Shown here: positions 25,301 through 36,793 of the stretch, piece by piece
Layout of the letters: every line of letters begins with the position of its first letter
Numbering within the stretch: the stretch's first letter is position 1
NCBI GenBank assembly: GCA_030248215.1
Contig: JASANG010003202.1
Coordinates: 1-64,000, forward strand
Reading direction: 5' to 3'
Origin: Enoplolaimus lenunculus
Taxonomy: Eukaryota > Nematoda > Enoplea > Enoplida > Thoracostomopsidae
Length of the DNA: 64,000 nt
Notes under the pieces: generated by a model
The model's input: the letters and a program-made list of their open reading frames with translations, nothing else
What the model was told of the DNA's origin: nothing
Databases searched by the model: none
Made by a program: the position numbers and the translations under genes

Positions 25301-26794
25301 TCAACTGTGTAAGCAAAGTCTTGAATTTAATAAAATCAAATTTTCTAGCCTACATTTACCAGTTTTAGTTCAAAGCTTACGTTTTTTAACTGAGTAAAAA
25401 TTTACAATTTAAAATTCAATTCGTCCATGCGATCAATAACAACCAAATTTAGCTGAAATTGCAAAGAATCGATGTCCGAATTTCCTATATACTACTAATA
25501 CACAGCAAAAAATAGTGAGTCAAATTGACTCTCTCCGAAATAGGCTCTACCGGACTACACAAATTGAGTCAAAATTCGACTCCGGCAGAGTCAAATTCGA
25601 TTCACCGTGTCCCCTGTTCCACCCCGGCGGAGTCGAAATTTCCCAGTTTGTGTAGTCCCGTACAGCCTATTTCGGAGAGAGTCAATTTGACTCACCATTT
25701 TTTGCAGTGTAAGCGCTGTTTCAGAAACGTATTCGACGAGTTTGATATGGAAAAACATCACTCTGAAACCGCCACTGGACGCAGTGCTTTCATTAAATTT
25801 CTCTATTAAAATTTGCCCGGCAGTGCCCATTTTTATATGAAATTTTGCCTGCGGGGACATATTTTCATGGGGTGCAAAACTTTTCCTGACACCTGTACGA
25901 CGATCTAATTCTTCCACCGTTTAATTCTTCCTCACAGAAATAGAATAATTCGATTTCTTGAAAGTAGAACTTGTAGTTAGTTCTCTCAGTTTCAAACTGT
26001 GATAAAGTATCATCATGGCGAATATTCAAGTTGAACGTTTCACGGTTGCAGACACAAAACTTTAGTGTCAGAATATTAGCCCATGTAAACATCAGGTGCG
26101 GAACGTTTTTCTGACTGCAATAGCGTAAGCTTAAGCTTTAGACTATTTTATTTGCTGGGTTCAGGCTTAGACTTTGGAATATGTTCATTGTTTTATACGC
26201 TTAGGTTTAGGCTTAGGCTGAGGTTTAGGCTTAGGAATATGCTTAATACTGTTCCGCATCTGCTTTTTACATTGGCTAGAATAATGAAGGGAAAATTTTC
26301 AAATTATAGAGCCCTTCGTTTAATATTTTTCATCTAAGACTTTCTTTCTCCGAATTCCTATTTGCATATTTTTGTCTTTTACAGCCTCTGAAAACGATGA
26401 ATAATCTGCTAGCATCCCCGCTTTTTTCTCTTTACTTTATTAGTATAGGAGTCCGTCTAATGCTTAACTATTTTAGATATACGATTCAATGTTCATACCT
26501 CGAATGGCTCTAATTGCGTTTTTGGGACTAAGCGTAATTTTTGGCGTCGTACTGATGTTTTTCCACCACTTGACAGTCCCAATATACGCCCAAGCAACGA
26601 AACCTCTGACCCGGCAATTACAACTAAACCCAGTATCAAGAGTGGTTTCTGGTCTCGGGGAAGACACTCCAGCGACGGAAGAGGCCGACCAGCCCGCTCA
26701 ACGACCTGCCGTTCAACCAGGAGTGCCACAAGGACCACAACCTGACGCTCCAACCATACAGGAACATTTGCCTATTATTCCTGAAGATGAATAA
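22320..26794 (+). CDS. TMEM218: TMEM218, ciliary transition-zone membrane protein
   Basis: Three exons, 22320-22414, 23339-23441 and 26477-26794, with GT-AG junctions in phase, giving 171 residues. Three hydrophobic helices are visible: about residues 3-26, 38-57 and 77-98. Family signatures are the opening MVLGIGVGTFVLIFMW, the PRVD motif after helix 2, and the PIYA motif after helix 3 (human: EPIYAKPL). The start ATG follows a run of A and has no upstream in-frame rival. Human TMEM218 is 115 residues and stops soon after PIYA. This protein adds a tail of roughly 60 residues rich in Pro, Gln and acidic residues. The family localises to the ciliary transition zone. Intron 2 is 3 kb because several small elements have inserted. 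An AATAAA lies near 26985. Confidence 0.9.
23074..23257. mobile_element. GAGTTGATT-type MITE in TMEM218 intron 1
   Basis: Mirror of 13408-13588; ends cactgtaaattctgatgagt and ctcactggaatatacagtg. Confidence 0.7.
23502..23660. mobile_element. GTGT(C/A)ACGAAAAGTTT repeat in TMEM218 intron 2
   Basis: Mirror of 13005-13163, with ends ggtgtaacgaaaagtttagc and aaactgtccgtga. Confidence 0.5.
24385..24638. mobile_element. Palindromic GAGTTGATT MITE in TMEM218 intron 2
   Basis: Mirror of 12027-12280, bounded by ta-CACTG and CAGTG-ta. Confidence 0.75.
25501..25709. mobile_element. Palindromic AGTCAAATTGACTC MITE, full copy missing from the left arm
   Basis: Ends are cacagcaaaaaatagtgagt and actcaccattttttgcagtg. 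The left arm keeps only about 54 bp of it (11155-11208), which largely explains the 128-base step in the arm-pairing sum. The element lies in TMEM218 intron 2. Confidence 0.75.
26076..26279. mobile_element. TTAGGC-core MITE in TMEM218 intron 2
   Basis: Mirror of 10559-10761, with a ttaggtttaggcttaggctg core and ends ttagcccatgtaaacatcag and ctgctttttacattggcta. Confidence 0.65.
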
Positions 26795-27036
26795 TCACCG
26801 CGGTACCGGAACCATGTTAAATGAAACGCTATTTTAAACGCTTTTCATGCTTCAAATTATGCTTTTAAAATGAGTTTTTTTTTCAATTAAACTATTTTGA
26901 AACCAAACCTCAAGCTCATGAATTTAAAATCTGAGATTTGGATCATTATGCTGTCAAACAGCGGTGGGAAAATATTAAAATGCACAAATAAAATCGTCAT
27001 GACTTCATCCAACGTTACTATAGTGGCCATGGTAAG

Positions 27037-27387
27037 CAGGATACAACCGGACGTCTGCTTCCGGCTTCGGCTCCAGCAGAAAATCGACCACCGGCTCAGA
27101 ATCCGGTAGAATTTTTGCCGGATGTTTTGGCAATTTCGGTAGTGAAATTGTGCATAGTTTTACAAAATTTATCTGTCTGCCGCGTTTGGTTTTAAGTTTC
27201 GGCACACAATGGGAAAATTTCGTAACAAAAATAACCGTAAAGCCAAACGATTAACAACGCATTGCAGATGTTTGCTAAAATTGACAAACTAAACATCATC
27301 TAACTATCTAAAATTCGTTCCACATCCGGCTCCGGCAAGTTTTGTTGACCACGGGCTCCGGTATTTTTGACATCCGGCTGCATCCTG
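27037..27387. mobile_element. CCGGAGG-family MITE, mirror of 9416-9780
   Basis: Opens caggatacaaccggacgtc and closes gacatccggctgcatcctg. Confidence 0.65.
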
Positions 27388-27576
27388 ATGGTAAGGTATA
27401 GTATGAATTTATCCCAAACGATTCCACAACCACATTTTACTATTGAAAATTAAAAAAGTGCACAAAAAGCTGAATTTGTCTAACGGTTGTTCTTATCCTG
27501 AAGCAGAGTAGAAAATTGTTTGTTTTATAACAAAACATGGTGAATTCACAAAAGTATATATGCATATATTCATATG

Positions 27577-27978
27577 CACTGTAGCGACCCGAATAAGATT
27601 CAGAGTCCCGATCAATAGAAGTTCGTATCCCTAATAAGAGTTTGTACGTGGATAGAGCCCCTTAATCCTAGTTAGTGTCCATAAATGTCAATTATATCAA
27701 ATTGTACTACAGCACCAAATGCAGTTGAGTTCGAAACCTTAAAGCATACTTAGTTTTGAAAGTATATACATTCTTAAAGTATAACTTTGCATATCGATCA
27801 AGGTTTTGAAACAAGACAAATAAAGAGTTTAACACAACGGATAGTCGCTACACCGTATATATCAGTAACGAAGGGCGGCTTGAAAATAAATAACAGTCCG
27901 TAACCGAATATTAATAGGGGGTACACTCTGGAAAGGTCAAATACATATCAGTCCCCCCTGTTATTCGGGTCACTACAG
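27577..27978. mobile_element. CACTGTAG...CGAATAAG element, mirror of 8821-9221
   Basis: This copy shows the terminal repeat most clearly: cactgtagcgacccgaataa on the left, and ttattcgggtcactacag on the right. Confidence 0.75.
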
Positions 27979-28305
27979 CAATATAAATAGCCTATGTTGA
28001 TCAAGTGGCTATGGCCAAATAGACGCAGAGCCAAACAGCGGCTGGCAATGCTAGATTGCAAAGTCTTTTCACATTAAATATGCAAGGAACAGAATTAAAA
28101 TTTGCATTAATTGAGAAACAGCTAAAAGCTAAACAATAAATATGCAAAAATTCAGTTAAAATTCACAACTCTGGCTTATAACCGTTCACTACGCGTTTAA
28201 TTATTACTGATTTGAACACCATTGAAATGCGAAACCATAAATTGAAATCTAAACAGTTTGCTGTTGAAAACTACATTAAAAGAATGAAACACATAGAATA
28301 AATGA

Positions 28306-28380
28306 ATAAATATATATATCTATATATCTATATCTTTAGATATATATATATATATATATATATATCTATATATATATATT
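28306..28380. repeat. (AT)n microsatellite, right arm
   Basis: Partner of 8411-8490, shorter and with differently placed atct/taga interruptions. Confidence 0.85.
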
Positions 28381-28811
28381 TACGTATGCTGCATATATAT
28401 ATTTGCGACAGTGTCATTTCTAGCTGCAGTAGGGCAAGTAAAAGTTTATTTTAGTCATTTGTTCGTACCAATGGTACATACAAAATAAAATTTCTGAGGT
28501 GGTCAATGATTATAACATGTGAAAGTTTATTACAGCGGGTCCCAAACATATTTTTAAAATTTATCAAGTTTTGAACAGTGGGAGATTACAAAAATGGTCA
28601 CAGATGTAATAAAAGACCTCTTGCCCCTATGTGTCATATTTTGTCCTGATGCATGCGTGGACCACAACTGAAATGTAATGTTGCTTGGGCTAAGCCTGCC
28701 TTTTTAGTTTCAAACCAGAAGACACACCATAATATTATAAACACAGTTTTCCATTTTAAAAATTACACATCAATACAAATTGTTCCACATGAGCGTGGCA
28801 TCAAAGTTTGG

Positions 28812-29014
28812 GCCAATGTAAAGAACAGGGGCGGCACTGTAGTATAAGCGTATTCCTAAGCCATAGCCTAAAGCCTAAGCCTAAGCGTAAGGATGAGCCT
28901 ATTCCTAAGCCTAAGCCTAAATCTAAGCCTAAGCAAAAGAGTTAGTCTAACGCTTAAGCTGACTCTATCACAGTCCCGCAGGAAAATGTTCCGGCCCTGT
29001 TCTAAACATGGGCC
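28812..29014. mobile_element. TTAGGC-core MITE, mirror of 7778-7980
   Basis: Ends ttgggccaatgtaaagaaca and ttctaaacatgggccaa, with repeated cctaag units between. Confidence 0.75.
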
Positions 29015-29344
29015 AAAGTTTGCAAGGGCACATTCTGTGTGTCAGTAAATATGTGCTTTTGAAAGCATTTGACCCTGTGGAACGTTGACTACAAAATCTA
29101 ACCAAAATGACGATCACACAAACTATGCATATACAGCTCTGAATTGAAATATATGACAAAATGCGGCGTCTTTTGTTTTGTGGCTTTCGTTCGTTCGCTC
29201 TGGTCCACGTTTGTTTAGCCATGTCGCAACTGGTAAATAAGATATTTTGAACCTAAGAACAAATATAGTGGTGACAAGGTTGTTCGCCGCGTGTGCCCTG
29301 CCTGACACACGTACAGAGTTGCGAACAAACCTGTCAGATACCTG

Positions 29345-29660
29345 CAGGATGCAACCGGAGGTCTGCGTCCGGCTCCGGCAGAAAATCGGCCTCCTGCTGC
29401 GGTGGAATTTTTGCCAGAAATTCCGGCAATTTCGGTAGTAAAGTTACGCATAATTTTGCAAAATTTATCTGTTTAGCGCGTTTTTTCATTTTTGTTATAA
29501 TTTTCAGGAAAGCATTTCCGAAATTTCGCAGAAAACTAGCGTAATACCAAGCAACATGACAACATATTAACAGATATTGGCTAAAATTAACTAATTAACC
29601 ATCATTTTTAATATTTATTTCGCCTCACCTCCGGTTTTTTTCACCTCCGGTTGCACTCTG
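29345..29660. mobile_element. CCGGAGG-family MITE, mirror of 7132-7447
   Basis: Opens caggatgcaaccggaggtc and closes cacctccggttgcactctg. Confidence 0.75.
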
Positions 29661-29824
29661 GCTACTTGAAAGCTGCTCAACTGGAGGTAAAAATACCGGA
29701 GCCGAAAGTCAACAAATTTCGCTTAAACACAGACTGCAGGTGAAGCAAAATTTGGTAAATAAAAACCTATATTGAATTTGTTACACAAACCGTAATTCTA
29801 AGTTAAGCAGGTAAACAATGAGTT

Positions 29825-30080
29825 TAAACCGCAGAAAATTGTTCCGCCCCTAATCATTACAAGGATCAAAGTTGCTATGCCGCTAACGACACTTTATAAA
29901 AATAAGAAAATTCAACCGCTATGATTGCCGGATCAAACATTGACATGGCATCCCAATAGCTAAGAATGAGCACAGTAGTGTAAAACATAACCATAGGGTA
30001 AGGATAAGTTTATACCTAAACCTAGGCCTATGCAAATTAGTATAAAACTATTAACAGAACCATGTTAGCCAAGTAAACAC
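29825..30080. mobile_element. Degenerate TTAGGC-core MITE, mirror of 6715-6970
   Basis: Contains taaacctaggcctatg and a gaaaattgttccgcccctaa end. Confidence 0.45.
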
Positions 30081-30221
30081 CGACACAGAAAATGTTTTTT
30101 CACAATAATTCTAGACGCCCTCAAAAACCAGATAAAACAAATGTTTATTAAAATATTAAAACCAACATACAAAGTGCAAGCAGCAATATGATTCACATAA
30201 CAATTTGTTGCATTCAACTTC

Positions 30222-30400
30222 TGGCTCATGTAAAGATCAGGAACGAAACGTTTTTCTGTGAAACTAGAATAGTATAAGCTTAAGCTTTAGACTAATTTTT
30301 TGCTTGGCTTAGGCTTAGACTAAGGCTTAGGAATAAACTCATTCTTACGCTTAGGAATATGCTTTATAATACTGTTCCGCCCATGTTCTTTACATTGGCG
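30222..30400. mobile_element. TTAGGC-core MITE, mirror of 6392-6570
   Basis: Ends ggctcatgtaaagatcagga and gcccatgttctttacattgg, with cttaggcttagactaaggct in the core. Confidence 0.7.
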
Positions 30401-31275
30401 AAATTTCTTAACTCGAAAGTGCATAACCGTCAGGAAATTGTGGAAGATGACAACATATTCAAACGCGAAATACAGCTGGTTTTCAGCATAGCCACAGCTA
30501 TACAATCTACTTTTGTTAGCTGAAATGTGAAATGCCAGTAAAAATCAACTCACATTTATTTACCGTTGTAATTATGTTACGCAAGATATAGTCTATCTTA
30601 TTAAAAAATTTACATAACTTAAAGATTGGCAGTAAACTGCATTACATTTCGCGTATAATACACTTCAATGATCAGCAGTACTATGTTCAACCTATAAACG
30701 TCTATAAATTTGTATTATTAAAGCAAATACACCCACGATAAGCAATTCGACCATTTTCCCTTCTGGCTTTTAGAAAATTATATAAATTTCATATAAACAA
30801 AATCAGAACAATGTATCGGCAACATAAGAAATTGAGATTTGTTGCATTAATAGGTTTGTGCTGCAAATACTGCAACCGGTTTGACTGGCGAAACTTTATA
30901 CTTCTCACAATTTAAAATTTATCTTAAATCCATTCTGCCATAAATCGATGCGTAAAACTAGGATAAATCTGAAATTTAAAAACTCCAAGTGCAAGTTACT
31001 TAAAATTACAAAAACAACTTTCCATACCATTTGATTTTCGCAGCAAGGCGATGCTATAGGGTTTAACTATTTTAACGCCGTCCGGCAGCGCACATGAATT
31101 GCCGCAAGGCGCAGCCTACTAAAACAATATTTTACTTCAGGCGCCTTCCCGCACCTCAGGAGAAGTATGCCGTTACCCTTATTCAAACGGATGTTATCCA
31201 TTTACAATCGCTGATTCTTTAATCAATAACGAACTCCAGCGTTTATACAGTGATTGCACAACAATTAAACCACGG

Positions 31276-34200
31276 TCAATGTTGCGGAATTTTCGTCACA
31301 ATGAGCACTGCAGAAGGCACCAAACCTAAACGTAGTTTATCATAAATAGTCAAGATAGTGGAAGTGAAAACTCAAAAACAAATAATTATGACTAAAATTG
31401 CCGCAAATTTAAACATAAAAGTAAGTTTAGCCCTAATACAATAGGTGATACTGCACAAATGACCGATTACCACCGGAGATTTAATGGTATAAAACATGAG
31501 AAAATTTCTGCAGCTTATTAACGATCCGTTGTTCTTAAACGTGTATATCAACTGAAGCTAACCAGTTTAGTGGTAGGTTTTACACAAAATCTCACACCGC
31601 ACCGGGATGAAACTCAACCGAAAATTGGATAGCTCAAGAAACCAGGGTGCGACCGGATACCAATATATATCTGAGCCGAATTCTTTAATATCCAAATCCT
31701 GCGGTTGACGGAGCCGGAAACTTGAGTGTAAATTTCAACAACAAAGTAAAACTTAAGTATTAGGAGAGCGTCGATTAATTGGCGTCGGCACAGCTAAATT
31801 TGCCGATTGTTTGCCGATAGTTTTTGCATCAGTCAGTTGGAATGTATGAATTTCGCATGTTGCGTATATCAGTGTGTCTAATCAGGAAACTGATATCTTT
31901 CTTGCGTTTGTGTTTGAATAAAAATTAATCGAAATGAACCGCTTTTATACAATTACGTCTTCGCATAAGTATTCTATCAGTTCTTTAAACACCGTGTATT
32001 AAAATTGGAGTCGGCTTCGGTATATTTTCAAAACAAAAATCGGCGGATTCGGCACAACACCCAAACTTAATCAGACTTGGACAGTGGAAATAAAACCAAA
32101 ATTCACCCAATGCTTGTAATGGAGCTTCCATGTCGATATCCGAAAAAATCCGTTTCGGAAAGTTTGTCATCAACGTAAACGGAGTTGTAACTCCATCAGT
32201 TCGATTCAATTCAACGTACAAACGAACGGCAGCCAAATTTTCTTTCACTCCAAATGTTTCTGTTAAACATGAACCATCGGCTAATCGAATCTGAATCAAG
32301 CAATAAAGCCATTACATTAAGAAAACCTGAATCATTCAAGCTAAAATTACCGAATCTAGATCGTGCTTCCGTGTCTCTGCCCGTAACTTTGAATAGAAAA
32401 ATTATTTTAGATACTTTAGTATTCACCTTACAACAAAAAAACCTAAAATACAAACGTTTACCAAGTCAATTTCACAAATTAGTTCTAGTTCTCTAAAATT
32501 TTTTTTGCCATAGACGGTTATTGTTTATTTGCAAAACGCAGTGTTTTGAGTAATATTGTCATTTACAATAAACGTACGCAACAACAGCTACTAACCATAC
32601 TGTCAAGCCTAAACAGACAAGCCTACTCACTATTGGTTTTAGCACTAACTGTCTTCAGAGCTATCAAAACTAAAGAATCAAAAAAAACCCAAACCTAGCT
32701 GCTTAAGCATTAGTCTCAAAATGGTTTATGCATCAACTACCTGTATCCTAGTTTGATCATAGTTTTTCGCTGGGGCCTGTTCAGTTGCTAAATCAGGCTT
32801 CTTTTCTGGTTCGCTCGACACAGGTGTCGCGTTTGAATTGCTAGTAGCCTCTAGGGCCTGAAAATGCCTCCAGTAATATCACAATAACATCTATAAAGTA
32901 ATTACATTACCTAAATCGTTTGATTCAAGTGTACGTTGTTTTTTCGACGCAGTAAGTAATTTTGTGTTTTCTACATCAAGCGCGCGCAAAATTGTTTATT
33001 CGTAATCTAGATAGAAATTTCCAAAGTTTTTGCTACTCTTTCAGAGTTGTCCACTTTAGTGTTCAAGCCATATTGGATCACTTAATAGGTTACGTAGATT
33101 TCGACTCAAGAAAAAACAATAATTATCAGAAGTTTATCCCAGTGTGCGCTAAAACACTTGCGTTCTGATTTCGTCACACGTAATATGTACACTAGATATG
33201 GTCAAATGCTAACCTTTTTTGCTTCGCGATCCCGCTTTATTTGCTCAAGAACTTGTTGCCTTAAAGAAAAACGGAAATATAAGAAAATTTTCCCTGGTTA
33301 GTTAGCCCTAATTCCAACTGTCTACACATTCACTTTCGAGGTAAAATATGCCCTTATAGCAAGTGGCGGATCCAGAAATTTCTAACAGGAGATGCCGCGT
33401 GGAATATGATAATGGAAAAAAACTCGAAAGCCAAGTGAGTGACAATGCAAACGCCATTTTATTGTTAAACTTTAACCCAACACCTTGATTTCGATCTTTG
33501 TTGGAGGGGCCTGGCGTCTGGTGGCTTTTGTGGTTCAGCCAGTGCCAATAGTTAACTTACTTTGCTAAAACATCTCTCTTCTTTTGCAGTTTTCGCTCTT
33601 CTGCAATACGCTTCATTTCGTCTTCTTGAAACCTAAGTTCAAATATGCTACTAGGTCACTTTTCCCAATTGCAAATAGGGGTGTGGTGAATAATTGTCAT
33701 CGGTAATATTGACACTTTTCGTGAGCATCGGCATTTTTTAGAGCTATAATTACCAACAGTTTAACATTTATGACTAATGACAAACACATATATTAGTGAC
33801 AACAACCTAAAATGATTGTTTAAGTTTAAGGTGTATCAGTTTTCCAAAAATTTGCATCCAATTCAGGACTATTTAAAATAAACTTCTATAAAACATTAAA
33901 AATTAAATTAGGAACGTTGATCTACTTTTGTTTTGCAATCGAAATATCCTTTCCTTGCATACGGCGTTTCTTTTCGCTCTGAATGGTTTTTTGTCGTTCT
34001 TCTTCTTCTGCTTGTAGACGCCGCTGCTTCAACCTTTCGTGAAGTCTGACAAAATAGCAATGTTTCGAATCAGCCATAACATTTTAAACTCAGAGTTTAC
34101 AGCTTTTCATTCGCCAGCACCAGAAATGAATTGTATTTACGAACTACTTTCAATTTTTAGATACATCATTTTAGGCGTTTAGGAACAAACGTCAATAGCC

Positions 34201-35784
34201 ATAAGCGCTGGCGGTCGCAGAAATTTTTCTTGCAACTGTGTACAAAAGATTTCGGGATACGGCATGGCAATGAGATACTTACGCATCAAGCCTGGCCTTC
34301 TTTTCTTCTTCAGTCAACGGTTTCACATCTTCAATCGATTCTTCAAAATTTGCATGCTGAGTTTTCACAGCGTGAAAGTGAACCTCGTCTTCAGTTTTAA
34401 ACAATTTGCCACAACTACAATAAACACAACAAACGCTATATGTAATTCGATGATATTTTGAATTATACTATGATTTTAACGACCCTTTGGATAATATTAG
34501 TCCTCACAGCAGGCAAAATGGTAAAACCTAAACAAGATGGCATACATATGTCAGTAGAAATAAAGTTAAAACGCTAATTTTTTCCTGCTGCATTTAATTT
34601 GTAATTATTCTGTTTCCACAAGACTTTTGTAATAACTACGACGTTTCCTGGGTGCGGACATAAAAACGTAAAACAAACAAGTTCAAATTGCTATAAGACA
34701 ATGTGAAAAGGCGTACTCCACACATTTAATTGACTTTGCAGTTTCTACGGTTATTTGAACTTCACTACTAGTTGGAGCATCATGACTCGATTTTTCGCCA
34801 TCTGAAAGCAAAGAACACATAAATCGCCAAATTCTGTTAATTGAAAAAGACTATATTACATCTACTAGTGACAAATGCAATAACCGAGAGAAAACTAACC
34901 AGAATCAAAAAGCATTAACTATCTATGTATTCATTTAAACGCAAAACCGAAATCATGCAAAAGAAAACGCACACTTTAATTTTTACCTGTAACATAGCTT
35001 GAGTTGGCCAATTCGTCGTCGGGTATATCAAGAGTAGCGTCATCTTCGTGCGATATCAACCTAAAAATGAAAATAGTGTAAAGTTTTGCCAAAAACCAGA
35101 CACACTACGTCAAACGTATATACCAAAGAACAATTCATGTTAAAGTTACATATACGTACGTATTTGGAAGTAATTCACCATCGGATGAAAATTACTTTTT
35201 ATTTAAGCTAATCCTGTTAGAGCAGTATAATGAACAATCAAGTTTCACACAAAGATTGTATTGAAATTTTGCGGACACACAGCATCATCTTGGTATGGAT
35301 ACAAACAAACAGAATTTGTTCTTAAGTTATTCAAATCTGTGCAAACTTACCAGTCCATAGCTTGCTCTAAACCTTCATTGTTCGTCGCATTTAATGCTTT
35401 TTCACTTAAACAAACAAACAAGCAAACAAACCAACAAACCTACACACATTCATTAACTTTACCGTACGGTTTTAAGGCAATATGTAATTGCTTTATTTTG
35501 TTAAAACCCTTTTGGCACCCAATGTTAATTTACAAATATCCAGCACAAAATTTTGAGCTAAGACTCTTAGTGTCACGTTGCTGTTCGCAAAAAACCAGCT
35601 TCAAGCCGCTGCGACAGAAACAAGCGATTCAGATATATTTTGAATAATACAATATATATCGCCATTACGGAAACTGGAAGCTCAAATGAATGCACGTATA
35701 GCATAAGTGATAAACGTCACAAATTACTTACGATTTAATTTTAGAAAAACCCATATCCATTAGCTGATCTAACAAGCTTGACAT
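31276..35784 (-). CDS. UBXN1: UBXN1 (SAKS1)-type UBX-domain protein, right-arm copy
   Basis: Reverse-strand twin of the left gene. Exons, 5' to 3': 35784-35732, 35404-35351, 35060-34987, 34801-34717, 34414-34283, 34045-33926, 33632-33561, 33259-33214, 32857-32741, 32290-32107, 31325-31276. All splice sites and the stop codon are kept. In the exons I compared by eye the only coding change found was a silent one in exon 8 (CTG to CTT, Leu). It should therefore encode the same UBA, C2H2-like finger, coiled coil and UBX protein as the left copy. If the palindrome is real, the organism has two working copies facing opposite ways. If it is an assembly error, this is the same locus counted twice. 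Confidence 0.93.
31754..32061. repeat. GCCGAT-family repeat, mirror of 4730-5037
   Basis: Lies in intron 10 of the right UBXN1, with the same motif order reversed. Confidence 0.5.
33357..33547. mobile_element. hAT-like MITE, mirror of 3246-3436
   Basis: Left end agtggcggatccagaaattt; it lies in intron 7 of the right UBXN1. Confidence 0.5.
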
Positions 35785-36793
35785 TTTTCTCTTATTATAG
35801 TAGGTATCTAAATATTAATTTTGATAACTCAAAAACGCCTGAATCAGGGTGCAACAATCGGTTTTACATTTTAAAGCACAAAGTAGAAAATGTATCGGTA
35901 TGAAAGCGCTTTCAAGACAAGAAGTTCGGAGTAGTGGATAAAGCCTTCATTGCACATGACTGCTCTTTGCAGCTAAAATTGCAGTTATGTTTAAATACTC
36001 AGTCGAAAAACTTGCGGTTGAAAGTTATTCATTTTGAATATACGCAAAAAATTAATTCAAAGATATGAATAGCCTTGCAAGTTAATTTAATTCGTCATAA
36101 TTGGCTGAACTCAAAATTTATAAGTTCATGTGAAGGTTCAGAATAAAATGATGTTTCCTTGCAACGTTTGCAGCTGCAGGTATTTGGTGCAAGTCGTAGC
36201 TGCGAGTTTTGGGTTAAAAACTTGGACGTTTGAATACGTCTTCATACTTTAACGCATGCACTAATAAAATCATTACTCGGCATATAACGCACTAGCTACG
36301 TAAATACACGGCATAATACAGTGAGAAACAAGCTTAAACGTAATAATCATATATATATTTAGGCGCAGATCCCGCATTGAACAAACACATTTATTTTTAC
36401 CTCGTCTATCATTTGATAGTTAAGGCGGACGCACAATTTTGTTAATAATACGTGCCAACTCAAATATTACTTGTAGACTTTTAAAAATGTTAACCGTCAA
36501 TTCGGGAATCGCTGATATCCTTCATATGCTGCCCAAGCTATGATTGCAATCTTCTAACCACTTTACAAAATATAGCACACGTCCATAGCCAATTGTTTAA
36601 TTAAACCATTTGTTGTGTTGCGGTGACATTGGCTGCAGGATGCTATCGGAGCGAAGACAGTTTTAACGTCTTCATGGTTAGTAGGTGTCCTGAAATTTTA
36701 AGACAATGTATTAACTTTTTTAAAGTCGATGGAGTACTTAGCTTTACAGCTTGAAATCAAATACCTACAGCTTTTGAAGGTGTTACTGTCTTG

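Larger units (their letters stand above)
19131..36793 (-). repeat. Right arm of the palindrome
   Basis: Reverse complement of the left arm with scattered substitutions and small indels. It carries an intact TMEM218, an intact UBXN1 and mirror copies of all left-arm elements. Its sequence can be matched as far as 36793, where the partner would leave the window. Confidence 0.97.
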
